From NCBI GenBank assembly GCA_045599585.1, contig JAZRWH010000010.1, forward strand, positions 1 to 19,463: a stretch of DNA of 19,463 nucleotides, written 5' to 3'. The DNA is from RGIG464 sp045599585 (GTDB lineage: Bacteria; Myxococcota_A; Bradymonadia; UBA4248). The notes below the pieces were generated by a model that saw only the letters and a program-made list of their open reading frames with translations, had not been told where the DNA came from and searched no databases. The translations under genes were made by a program, and so were the position numbers. Of the stretch, positions 1-6,612 are shown one piece after another. Each line of letters starts with the position of its first letter. Position 1 is the first letter of the stretch.

Positions 1-35
1 CTTTCGTTTAACGTAAAATGAGCAAATGATCGCAT
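1..35 (-). CDS. IS30-family transposase, N-terminal fragment (cut by window edge)
   Basis: Only eleven full codons are present. On the minus strand ATG at 35-33 follows GGAGG by four bases, and translation gives MRSFAHFTLNE. An F/L-T-L-x-E-R-E start is typical of the helix-turn-helix region of IS30-family transposases, and the right-hand copy continues with REVL. The assignment rests on this short motif, the strong ribosome-binding site and the repeat context. Whether the gene is intact cannot be judged. Confidence 0.6.
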   Translation of the reverse strand, partial: MRSFAHFTLNE

Positions 36-127
36 CAAACCTCCGTATGTGTAGTTACGCAAAATCATCATACACCGGATTGATGCGGTCCTTCTTCATT
101 TTTATGCATTTGAAACGATAATCTACC
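1..127 (-). mobile_element. IS30-like insertion sequence, 5' end only (left copy, reads out of window)
   Basis: Positions 1-127 are the exact reverse complement of 19325-19451, so this is one end of an element present twice in inverted orientation. It holds the element end (GGTAGATTATCG on the minus strand, starting at 127), an untranslated leader, a GGAGG ribosome-binding site and the first codons of a transposase. Identity between the copies stops exactly where the flanking palindromic repeat begins (128 on the left, 19324 on the right), which defines the element boundary. The TAGATT near the tip resembles known IS30-family ends. The rest of the element lies outside the window. Confidence 0.8.
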
Positions 128-182
128 GTCTCCCCCTGAGCTGCTATCGCCTGAATGCAGGCGATACGCAGCTACCCCCTCT
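128..182 (-). repeat. Dispersed palindromic repeat, copy 1 (interrupted by IS)
   Basis: Read on the minus strand it runs AGAGGGGGTAG, outer arm AGCTGC, bulged G, inner arm TATCGCCTG, loop CATT, inner arm CAGGCGATA, outer arm GCAGCT, then CAGGGGGAGAC. The sequence breaks off there into the IS-like element. Intact copies continue with TCCCCC, closing a small G-run/C-run hairpin, so this copy lacks the last half-arm. Its outer stem AGCTGC/GCAGCT differs from the AGCGGC/GCCGCT of copies 3 and 4 by a paired change, so the stem is kept. Confidence 0.85.
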
Positions 183-311
183 ACGCCTTGCGAAAGATGC
201 GGTGTTGTCGCAAAACAGATGTATTTGTCTGTAGAATTGGTCTTTTAGAAAAGGCATCTTTGCGCTTCGGCGTGAATCATTACGCGAATTAATGTTGAAC
301 TAGGTATAACT

Positions 312-1487
312 ATGACAGACTATCAATTTGATGAACTTGTTGATCGCCGTGGTACCGGATCAATCAAGTGGGACGTGAAAGATGATCGTGAGCTTCCCAT
401 GTGGGTTGCTGATATGGACTTTAAAGCTGCACCAGAAATACGGGATGCCTTGAGCAAACGCATTGAGCATGGCGTATTTGGTTATAGTGAACCGTCTGCA
501 TCGTGGGCACAGGCTTACGTAAGTTGGTGGAAAAGAAGGCATCAATTCGAAATAGATCCTGACTGGTTAATATTTAGTACGGGGGTTGTACCTGCAATAT
601 CAACCGCTGTACGCAAATTGACAACACCTGCTGAAAAAGTCGTCGTACAAACACCAGTTTATAATATCTTTTTCAATTCCATTATCAATAATGGGCGTTA
701 TCCTGTAGAATGTCCATTGGCATATGATGCGGTACAACATAATTATTCCATAGATTATGCGCTGCTCGAAGAAAAATTGGCGGATCCACAGGTTTCGTTA
801 ATGATTTTGTGTAATCCTCAAAATCCGAGTGGACGCATTTGGACGCGCAGCGAATTAGCGCGTATTGGAGAATTGTGTAAAAAGTACGGCGTTGTTGTCA
901 TTTCGGACGAAATCCATTGTGATATTGTGAAGCCAGGTCTTTGTTATACGCCGTTTGCCAGTGCATCTGAAATATGTCGTGAGATTAGTGTCACATGTCT
1001 TGCGCCGACAAAGTGTTTTAATATTGCAGGTCTTCAAAGTGCGGCTGTGTGCGTACCGAATGCGATTTTGCGTCATAAGATGTGGCGTGCTTTGAATACA
1101 GATGAAGTAGCGGAAGGCAATGTATTTTCATCTGAAATTGCAATTGCTGCTTTTGAACATGGCGAAGCATGGTTAAATGCTATGTGTGCCTATGTTGCGC
1201 ATAATATAGATTATATTTGTAAATTCATATCCGAAGAAATCCCGGATATTCATGTCATTTGGGGTGGGGCAACCTATCTTCCTTGGCTCGATATTTCAGC
1301 TCTAGGTTGTAGTAGTAAAGCATTTACACAGTTTTTACGCGAGAAAACGGGATTGTGGTTGAGTCACGGCGAACAATATGGAGCCTGTGGCGAGCAATTT
1401 GTGCGGTTGAATGCAGCATGCCCATTTGCGCGTATTGAAGACGGTATGCGACGCTTAAAACAAGGCGTACAGATGATGCGTCAATAA
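312..1487 (+). CDS. patB: PatB/MalY-type PLP-dependent C-S lyase (cystathionine beta-lyase-like)
   Basis: The 391-residue product is a fold-type I aminotransferase-family enzyme of the length usual for PatB/MalY. These cytoplasmic enzymes carry out alpha,beta-elimination on cystathionine or other cysteine S-conjugates, giving pyruvate, ammonia and a thiol; some also act as aminotransferases. Visible landmarks are the N-terminal PMWVADMDF block (29-37), YxxP-like PVYN near 115-118, CNPQNPSGR (167-175), SDEIHCD with the cofactor-pairing Asp199, the Schiff-base Lys234 in APTKCFNIAGLQSA, and the substrate-carboxylate Arg365 in FVRLNAACP. An AGGT lies six bases before the ATG. The gene stands alone, with the IS-flanked repeat upstream and a repeat-rich gap downstream. 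Family assignment is firm; the exact substrate (cystathionine, cystine or another conjugate) cannot be told. Confidence 0.9.
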   Translation: MTDYQFDELVDRRGTGSIKWDVKDDRELPMWVADMDFKAAPEIRDALSKRIEHGVFGYSEPSASWAQAYVSWWKRRHQFEIDPDWLIFSTGVVPAISTAVRKLTTPAEKVVVQTPVYNIFFNSIINNGRYPVECPLAYDAVQHNYSIDYALLEEKLADPQVSLMILCNPQNPSGRIWTRSELARIGELCKKYGVVVISDEIHCDIVKPGLCYTPFASASEICREISVTCLAPTKCFNIAGLQSAAVCVPNAILRHKMWRALNTDEVAEGNVFSSEIAIAAFEHGEAWLNAMCAYVAHNIDYICKFISEEIPDIHVIWGGATYLPWLDISALGCSSKAFTQFLREKTGLWLSHGEQYGACGEQFVRLNAACPFARIEDGMRRLKQGVQMMRQ

Positions 1488-1607
1488 ATTGTAATATTTT
1501 TGAGGTTTATAGGCATTTTCACTGCTGTCCCACAACATATTCTCATTAACTGTAACGAAATGCGCTCGTTACAGAATTTTATACTTTTTTTATTCTCATT
1601 CTGTCCT

Positions 1608-1752
1608 GCGGACGGCCCTTTGGAATCCCCGCGCTCTTTTGTCGCGCGTGCAGAACTCACTTCTGTCCTGCGGACGGCCCAAAGGGGCGTTGTATCGCGG
1701 ACGGCCCTTTGGAATCCCCGCGCTCTTTTGTCGCGCGTGCAGAACTCACTTC
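1608..1752 (+). repeat. Pair of 56-bp direct repeats with a third partial unit and a hairpin
   Basis: Positions 1608-1663 and 1697-1752 are identical over 56 bases, offset by 89. A further 18-base unit, CTGTCCTGCGGACGGCCC, occurs at 1601-1618 and again at 1663-1680. The 3' part of the second copy pairs with the following sequence: GCGCGTGCAG (1733-1742) with CTGCACGCGC (1764-1773), a perfect 10-bp stem extended by CTCA/TGAG after a bulge. Confidence 0.85.
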
Positions 1753-1777
1753 GTTCAAATGAGCTGCACGCGCCTTC

Positions 1778-1897
1778 TTTTGAGAGCTTTTGATACATTT
1801 CTTCGTCAACTTCCTCAATCCCTTCGGTTACAGCCTAATGGCTGCGCCCTCAAGGATTTTCGTTGTTTCCTCGAACTGTATTCAAACGCTCTCAAAA
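1778..1897. repeat. Long imperfect inverted repeat (120 bp)
   Basis: TTTTGAGAGC (1778-1787) is perfectly complementary to GCTCTCAAAA (1888-1897). Pairing continues imperfectly inward for about 15-20 more bases on each side (TTTTGATACA against TGTATTCAAA, with one mismatch). The middle contains smaller hairpins. It lies inside the 1521-2082 segment and could form one long stem as RNA or as extruded DNA. Confidence 0.6.
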
Positions 1898-2126
1898 TAT
1901 AAAAGTTCCTTGGCGGGCGGGCGCTCGTCTGGTGCGCCCGCTGCTTGCCTTCGGCTTCGCGACGCAGGCGATTTAACAGTAATCTTAAATCTTTTTCATG
2001 CTTAGAAACGACGATATATCGATAAAACAAAGCTACTGTAGAGTTATCAGAGTATTCTATGAAAACTTCGTGGGACAGCAGTATAAATATATATATTATT
2101 GTATTATTTATTATGGGCGCCGCAGG

Positions 2127-2209
2127 CAGAGGGGGTAGCGGCGTATGTCCGTAGAGATGCAAATTTTTGCGTCTCTACGGTCATAGCAGCTCAGGGGGAG
2201 ACTTCCCCC
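2127..2209 (+). repeat. Dispersed palindromic repeat, copy 2 (with enlarged inner stem)
   Basis: It has the same frame as the other copies (CAGAGGGGGTAGCGGCG ... TAGCAGCTCAGGGGGAGAC then TTCCCCC). The variable inner stem is much longer here: after TATG it has CCGTAGAGA then TGCAAA, paired with TTGCG and TCTCTACGG then CATA. The outer arms AGCGGC and GCAGCT carry one G-A mismatch. The element lies just beyond the 3' end of aspS. Confidence 0.85.
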
Positions 2210-2234
2210 ATCAAAAAGCTCATTCATGCCTTGA

Positions 2235-2260
2235 ATGCCCCGTCAGGAGGGACGAGGCAT
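2235..2260 (-). terminator. Possible aspS 3' hairpin
   Basis: Seventeen bases beyond the aspS stop codon, the minus strand can pair ATGCC and CGTC with GACG and GGCAT around a six-base loop. No uridine run follows immediately; the nearest TTTTT is about 20 bases further on. It may therefore be a weak terminator or only a 3'-end stabilising stem. Confidence 0.35.
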
Positions 2261-2276
2261 AGGGGTATGGCGTGGA

Positions 2277-4088
2277 TTATTCAGCATCTGCGGGCAAATT
2301 CGTTTTGATGCAGAGCTCGTTGAGCTGTTTTTCATCGACATCGCCCGGAGCTTCGGTCATGAGATCCGTTGCTTTATTTGTTTTTGGGAAGGCAATGACA
2401 TCACGGAGCGAATCTGCGCCGGAGAGGAGCATGACCATACGGTCGAGACCAAAAGCGAGTCCACCATGAGGAGGCGCACCGAAGGAGAGTGCATCAAGGA
2501 GGAAGGAGAATTTGGCACGAGCTTCTTCTTCACCGATACCGAGAGCGCCGAAGACCTTTTTCTGAACATCGAGGTTGTGGATACGGATCGAGCCACCGCC
2601 GAGCTCAATACCATTGAGCACGAGGTCATAAGCCTGAGCATAAACCTTATCGAGTTCACCGCGATCAAAGGCCGGCCAGTCAGAAGTACGGGGAGAAGTA
2701 AACGGATGGTGCATGGCGTACCAACGATTATCCTCGTCGCTCCATTCGAACATTGGGAAGTCTGTGACCCACGTAAGACCGACGTCTTCCGTTTTTGTCA
2801 TATTTTTGGGAATCCAATTGTTGCGTACAGCGATTTCTTTACGAACGCGTCCGAGGGCATTGCGAGCAGTATTCAGTTTATCGGCAACAATCAGGATAGT
2901 GCCACCTTCTTCAGGTTTGAGCATATCGATGATTGCATTTTTCTCGTCATCCGAAAGCTGTTTTGCGATACCGGCATCGAGTGTACCATTGGTAACTTTT
3001 GTCCAAATAAGTGATTTTGCACCGTAAGTTTTAGCAACCTCAGTAAGAGAGGATTCGATGTCTTTACGGGAGAGCTTCACACTGGCAGGAACAGCGATAG
3101 CGCGAATCGTGCCTTGTTTCATTTCGAGCACGGATTGGAAGAGTTTGCATTGAGAATTGCGGAGGATGTCCGTAATGTTGTTAAGCTCCATACCAAAGCG
3201 GATATCAGGAGCATCCACACCGTATCGATCCATGGCTTCGTCCCAAGAGATACGTTTGAAAGGACGTTTAAGTTCGATGCCGAGGATTTCCTTGAAGATG
3301 GTGCACATCATTTCTTCGCAGATATTCTGGATATCTTCAGGCTCGATGAAGGACATTTCCATATCGATCTGCGTGAATTCAGGCTGACGATCAAGGCGAA
3401 GATCTTCATCACGGAAACATCGAGCGATCTGATAATAGCGATCGAAGCCGGAGACCATATAAAGCTGTTTAAAGAGCTGCGGGGACTGTGGCAAAGCATA
3501 GAACTTGCCAGGCTGGACGCGGCTAGGAACAAGGTAATCGCGAGCACCTTCAGGCGTCGATTTGCCGAGGACCGGAGTTTCGAGATCCAAAAAGTCATTC
3601 GCTTCGAGGACGCGACGGATAATGCGCGTGATCTGGCTTCTCATAATAATGTTGCGATTCAGGCTAGGACGTCGCAGATCGAGATAACGATATTTCAGGC
3701 GAAGTTTCTCATCGGCGTCGCAGCGATCGTTGATAGCGAACGGCGTATTTGCAGCAGTATTGAAGATACGAAGTTCTTTAGCTTCGACTTCAATTTCGCC
3801 CGTAGCCAAATCTTTTTTAATATTCTTTTCGCCGCGAGAAATGACCTCACCTTCGACACCAATGCACCATTCGCTGCGAAGTTTTGAAGCCTGTTCGAAG
3901 AGCGGACTTGTGGAATCGATATGGACCTGAGTAACACCATAGCGGTCACGCATAACGATAAAGAGGAAACTACCCAAATTGCGATAGTCTTGAACCCAAC
4001 CAACGAGGCGGACAGTTTTACCAATATCCGCGCCGCGAAGCGCACCGCAATTATGCGTACGCTTAAAACCATTTAAAAACTCACTCAC
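2277..4088 (-). CDS. aspS: Aspartate--tRNA ligase
   Basis: This cytoplasmic class IIb synthetase charges tRNA-Asp with aspartate. The 603-residue product matches the bacterial form. It has an N-terminal anticodon-binding OB fold (about 10-105, starting KRTHNCGALRG), motif 1 around 150-180, motif 2 with FRDEDLRLDRQPEFTQID (225-242), the bacterial GAD-type insertion (about 275-390), and motif 3 GLAFGLDRMVMLL ending near 555. The start is taken as GTG at 4088: it is preceded by TTGGAG at eight bases, it begins just before the conserved N-terminus, and a good promoter lies inside the longer frame that opens at 4214. Whether the enzyme also charges tRNA-Asn (non-discriminating) cannot be decided here. 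Confidence 0.97.
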   Translation of the reverse strand: MSEFLNGFKRTHNCGALRGADIGKTVRLVGWVQDYRNLGSFLFIVMRDRYGVTQVHIDSTSPLFEQASKLRSEWCIGVEGEVISRGEKNIKKDLATGEIEVEAKELRIFNTAANTPFAINDRCDADEKLRLKYRYLDLRRPSLNRNIIMRSQITRIIRRVLEANDFLDLETPVLGKSTPEGARDYLVPSRVQPGKFYALPQSPQLFKQLYMVSGFDRYYQIARCFRDEDLRLDRQPEFTQIDMEMSFIEPEDIQNICEEMMCTIFKEILGIELKRPFKRISWDEAMDRYGVDAPDIRFGMELNNITDILRNSQCKLFQSVLEMKQGTIRAIAVPASVKLSRKDIESSLTEVAKTYGAKSLIWTKVTNGTLDAGIAKQLSDDEKNAIIDMLKPEEGGTILIVADKLNTARNALGRVRKEIAVRNNWIPKNMTKTEDVGLTWVTDFPMFEWSDEDNRWYAMHHPFTSPRTSDWPAFDRGELDKVYAQAYDLVLNGIELGGGSIRIHNLDVQKKVFGALGIGEEEARAKFSFLLDALSFGAPPHGGLAFGLDRMVMLLSGADSLRDVIAFPKTNKATDLMTEAPGDVDEKQLNELCIKTNLPADAE

Positions 4089-4121
4089 TTTTTTATCTCC
4101 AAAAACAGGACACAAAATATC

Positions 4122-4169
4122 CCCCGTAAACGGGGCGAGTTTTATAGCGCGAAAACGCGTCACAGTGAA
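4122..4169 (-). promoter_or_regulatory. aspS promoter and 5'-leader hairpin
   Basis: On the minus strand TTCACT (4169-4164) and TATAAA (4146-4141) are separated by 17 bases, a sigma-70-like pair matching four of six and five of six consensus bases. Transcription would begin near 4134, giving a leader of about 45 bases. CCCCG-TTTA-CGGGG (4135-4122) forms a hairpin almost at the 5' end of that transcript. Confidence 0.55.
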
Positions 4170-4420
4170 AGAGATAAAACCAAAAGTGCGATCCAAACGG
4201 AACGAAAAAAACATCTCTATAAAGCCATAAGCATGTAGTAGAGTGTAATTTACTTTAAAGCGCTAGCACAGGAAAAGACCAAACGCGTTGTTGAGAGCGT
4301 AAAATCAAGGATTTGGCATAAAAAGCAAAACGTTTGAACTATTCCAATAAAAGCGAACGGTATGATTTTTTTGAATAAGTTCGTTTAATGCACGTTTTTG
4401 GGCCCGCTTTCAGGGACCTG

Positions 4421-4451
4421 GCTTCATGATTTGCATGAAGCTTTTTCTTTT
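4421..4451 (+). terminator. Terminator-like hairpin in the leader of the barrel-protein gene (possible attenuator)
   Basis: GCTTCATG (4421-4428) pairs perfectly with CATGAAGC (4434-4441) around a five-base loop, followed by TTTTTCTTTTT. The U-tract ends just before the AGGG ribosome-binding site (4453-4456) of the gene starting at 4463. No plus-strand gene ends upstream, so this is not a terminator for a preceding gene. It fits an attenuator or an RBS-proximal control hairpin. Confidence 0.6.
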
Positions 4452-4462
4452 TAGGGCTTATA

Positions 4463-6022
4463 ATGAATAAAGTAAAATATGCGTTTCTGGGTTTTCTTTT
4501 AGGCATGGGCATTTCATCCACAGCCATGGCTCAGGAATTTTCTTACAAGGGCTACATTCTTAGTGACCTCAGATTTACCGTTGGTGGACAAGATCGCCCA
4601 GATGATGTTGCACCAGTCATGTTTGATCGTTCGGACAACACGGTAGGTTTTACCGGATCGTTCACATGGGGCAAAGTTGATGCAGTAGCCGATATTGCAA
4701 TCACGTATTCAGGCAAATCAGAGGTAAGTCAATTAGAGACCTTAAAATCGCGTAACAAAGTTGACCCATTTTATTTTGAAAGCGAAGCGCTTTATATCCG
4801 CATCAACGATTTTATCGTAGATGGTCTCGACATCCGTCTAGGTCGTCAGATCATAGACTGGGGTACAGCAGACAGGTTCAATCCGACGAGCGTAATCAAC
4901 GGTCTTGATCTTGAAGATTATCAAGATTTTGGTCGACGTGTGGCAAATGAGATGATCAACATCATCTACGCCCCGGACTGGGAAGTTTATGGCGAAAACG
5001 GCACGATATTTGGTGATTTCCATATTCAACTTGTTTGGGTTCCTAAATTCCGATCAGGCCTCATCCCGGATTCATCAGAATACGCATTTGGTGGTCCCAA
5101 CCAATTCCGTCGTTTTGTAAAATCGAAAACGTTGTACAATCTTATTGATCTTCAAGAGCTCTTTGAAGAGTACGGCGGTGTCATTAACTACAATAGTATC
5201 ACCGTCAATGAACCTGACTTTAACATTAAGAACTCGCAGGTTGGTCTTCGTGTCGGATTTACCCTTTTGGGTGTCGACATCGATTTTATGGGCTACTATG
5301 GTTACGACCACAATGTTCAGCCCAAATACATTACCGTCGCAGCGACCTCAACCCGTCAAGACGTACAAAACGCCGTTGATGCGAACATTCAATACGTAGG
5401 TGGAACCGATGAAGAACGTGACGGTCTTATGGACCTCATGCGTAGCTTTGGTTACAACGGTATCAAAACTCTAACGGGTAACACGGATGTTATTGTTGAA
5501 TATCCCCGTGTTGGTGTTGTTGGTGCTGACTTTGCAACGAGTCTTGACGCTCTTGGCGGTGTAGGCTTGTGGGGTGAAGTTGCGTTTACATTCCACGATG
5601 ATGTTCCTGTCACAATTAATATTAATGATGGAAAAGCCATCATTGAAGACTACCAGGTCAAGAAAGGTTGGTTTCCGAAAATCGTCGTTGGTTGGGACAA
5701 CTCATTTACGAAATGGTTCTACATGAACATGCAGTACATCTACGGCTTCGTAGATGAATTTGGCGACAATGACATTAAGCACTATTTGATGGTCAACACC
5801 GACTTTAAAATGGTTCAGGAACAAATGCTTCTTCGCCTAAGTCTCGTCATGAATCTTACGGATCCAAGCGCAATCTTTATGCCCAGCTTAACGTTTAGTT
5901 TCTGGCAGGGAATGGGTCTCGTTGCAGGCGGTCTCTTCCACTTTGGCGAAGATTCATCTACCTTCGGCAACCGAACGACAGGTCCTAACTATATCTTCCT
6001 TCAAGCGAAGTATAGCTTCTAA
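4463..6022 (+). CDS. Outer-membrane beta-barrel protein (porin-like)
   Basis: The 519-residue product has a clear signal peptide (MNKVKYAFLGFLLGMGISSTAMA, split as 14 plus 9 residues) with cleavage expected after AMA at 23. The mature part has many alternating hydrophobic/polar stretches typical of transmembrane strands and ends YIFLQAKYSF, with the terminal Phe that BAM substrates carry. A segment at 122-148 (LDIRLGRQ, WGTADRFNP, then VINGLD) resembles a motif of DUF1302-like and related large outer-membrane proteins. Probable role: an outer-membrane channel or export pore of unknown substrate. AGGG lies six bases before the ATG. The gene is monocistronic, with a terminator-like hairpin in its leader and a strong terminator about 95 bases after the stop. 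The exact family is not certain. Confidence 0.75.
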   Translation: MNKVKYAFLGFLLGMGISSTAMAQEFSYKGYILSDLRFTVGGQDRPDDVAPVMFDRSDNTVGFTGSFTWGKVDAVADIAITYSGKSEVSQLETLKSRNKVDPFYFESEALYIRINDFIVDGLDIRLGRQIIDWGTADRFNPTSVINGLDLEDYQDFGRRVANEMINIIYAPDWEVYGENGTIFGDFHIQLVWVPKFRSGLIPDSSEYAFGGPNQFRRFVKSKTLYNLIDLQELFEEYGGVINYNSITVNEPDFNIKNSQVGLRVGFTLLGVDIDFMGYYGYDHNVQPKYITVAATSTRQDVQNAVDANIQYVGGTDEERDGLMDLMRSFGYNGIKTLTGNTDVIVEYPRVGVVGADFATSLDALGGVGLWGEVAFTFHDDVPVTININDGKAIIEDYQVKKGWFPKIVVGWDNSFTKWFYMNMQYIYGFVDEFGDNDIKHYLMVNTDFKMVQEQMLLRLSLVMNLTDPSAIFMPSLTFSFWQGMGLVAGGLFHFGEDSSTFGNRTTGPNYIFLQAKYSF

Positions 6023-6043
6023 ATTTGAAGTACGCATCACAGA

Positions 6044-6101
6044 CAGAGGGGGTAGCGGCGTATTGGCAAAGCCAATAGCCGCTCAGGGGGAGACATCCCC
6101 C
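6044..6101 (+). repeat. Dispersed palindromic repeat, copy 3
   Basis: It begins CAGAGGGGGTAG, has outer arms AGCGGC/GCCGCT (perfect), a bulged G, inner arms TATTGGC/GCCAATA around AAA, then CTCAGGGGGAGACATCCCCC. It starts 22 bases after the barrel-protein stop codon, inside the 3' untranslated region ahead of the terminator. Confidence 0.9.
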
Positions 6102-6116
6102 ACCCCATCTTTATTA

Positions 6117-6146
6117 AAGCCGTATCCTTAGGATGCGGCTTTTTTT
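6117..6146 (+). terminator. Intrinsic terminator of the barrel-protein gene
   Basis: AAGCCGTATCC (6117-6127) pairs with GGATGCGGCTT (6131-6141) around TTA, an 11-bp stem with one G-U pair, followed by a run of seven T. It is a textbook rho-independent terminator on the plus strand. Confidence 0.92.
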
Positions 6147-6515
6147 ATGGCGTGTCTGTGCAGAAATTGTTCACACTGAACATTTAGAACGGATCATGCA
6201 AGTACAAACAATTTACTGGACAAACAATCCTTAGTACTTTCTCTTATTCGGATATCAAGTTTGTATCGAACAAACGGTTTAAAGCTGAATTAAAGCCTCA
6301 GCTCGCTTTCTTGTGGCCAGATTATAGAAACACGAAACCGATTTCAAGTAAAAATGTGATTTTTTGTTCATTTTATTTTTAGTGTTTTTTTGTATCTTTA
6401 ATCTTGAAAACAAATTTTAAGCGAGCCATAAAGGTGGTGCGCAGGAACGGAGCCCGCGACGCTACCCGACGAAACGGTTTTTGATAATAGAATAAGAGTC
6501 ATCGTTCACAAATGC
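6147..6515. other. Intergenic region between two facing terminators
   Basis: No gene is seen here. The stretch is AT-rich apart from a GC-rich patch at about 6420-6475. It contains a perfect interrupted dyad, TGTTCA-CAC-TGAACA (6168-6182), which looks like an operator, although no gene start is nearby. Either a small RNA or decayed sequence would fit. Confidence 0.4.
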
Positions 6516-6540
6516 AAAAAAAGCCGCGGACGGGCGGCTT
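6516..6540 (-). terminator. Intrinsic terminator for the FG-GAP gene
   Basis: On the minus strand AAGCCGC pairs with GCGGCTT around a six-base loop and is followed by a run of T (6522-6516). It lies about 75 bases beyond the stop codon of the FG-GAP gene. The plus strand also reads CTTCTTTT after the stem, so it may act in both directions. Confidence 0.85.
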
Positions 6541-6612
6541 CTTTTGCTGATAACTGCTATACATTTATATAGCAATATGAGGGGGATTTTTTTAAGTAGA
6601 GGTCATTGGCAC

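Larger units (their letters stand above)
1521..2082. mobile_element. MITE-like or decayed element bounded by 13-bp inverted repeats
   Basis: ACTGCTGTCCCAC at 1521-1533 is perfectly complementary to GTGGGACAGCAGT at 2070-2082. The 562-bp segment between them has no credible coding region but holds direct repeats (1608-1663 and 1697-1752) and several stem-loops. Terminal inverted repeats around non-coding DNA suggest a non-autonomous element or an IS that lost its transposase. No clear target-site duplication is visible outside the ends, so this is tentative. Confidence 0.4.
1488..2276. other. Gene-free, repeat-rich intergenic region
   Basis: This stretch between the PatB-like gene and aspS holds no convincing gene. 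Open frames here are short, overlap on both strands, and translate repeats or low-complexity Arg/Ser-rich peptides. It contains a segment bounded by 13-bp inverted repeats (1521-2082), a 56-bp direct repeat pair, several perfect hairpins including GCGGGCGC/GCGCCCGC at 1917-1941, a very AT-rich patch (2083-2113) and one copy of the dispersed palindromic repeat. Confidence 0.7.

Noticed and set aside
1481..1902. Short open frames on both strands over the repeat region (e.g. 1481-1798 minus, 1500-1793 plus)
   Set aside because: They translate the duplicated 56-bp unit and hairpins, giving repetitive Arg/Ser-rich peptides, and lack ribosome-binding sites.
1917..1941. GC-rich perfect hairpin as a terminator for the PatB-like gene
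   Set aside because: It lies over 400 bases after the stop codon and lacks a T-run.
2235..3887. Plus-strand open frames of about 257-259 codons opposite aspS
   Set aside because: They run antisense to a highly conserved essential gene, show no recognisable domain, and arise from its codon pattern.
4089..4214. N-terminal extension of aspS from ATG at 4214
   Set aside because: The extra 42 residues do not resemble AspRS. A sigma-70-like promoter (4141-4169) lies inside this stretch, and GTG at 4088 has a good ribosome-binding site.
4314..4328. Sigma-54 promoter (TGGCATAAAAAGC) upstream of the barrel-protein gene
   Set aside because: The GG to GC spacing is two bases too short for a -24/-12 promoter.
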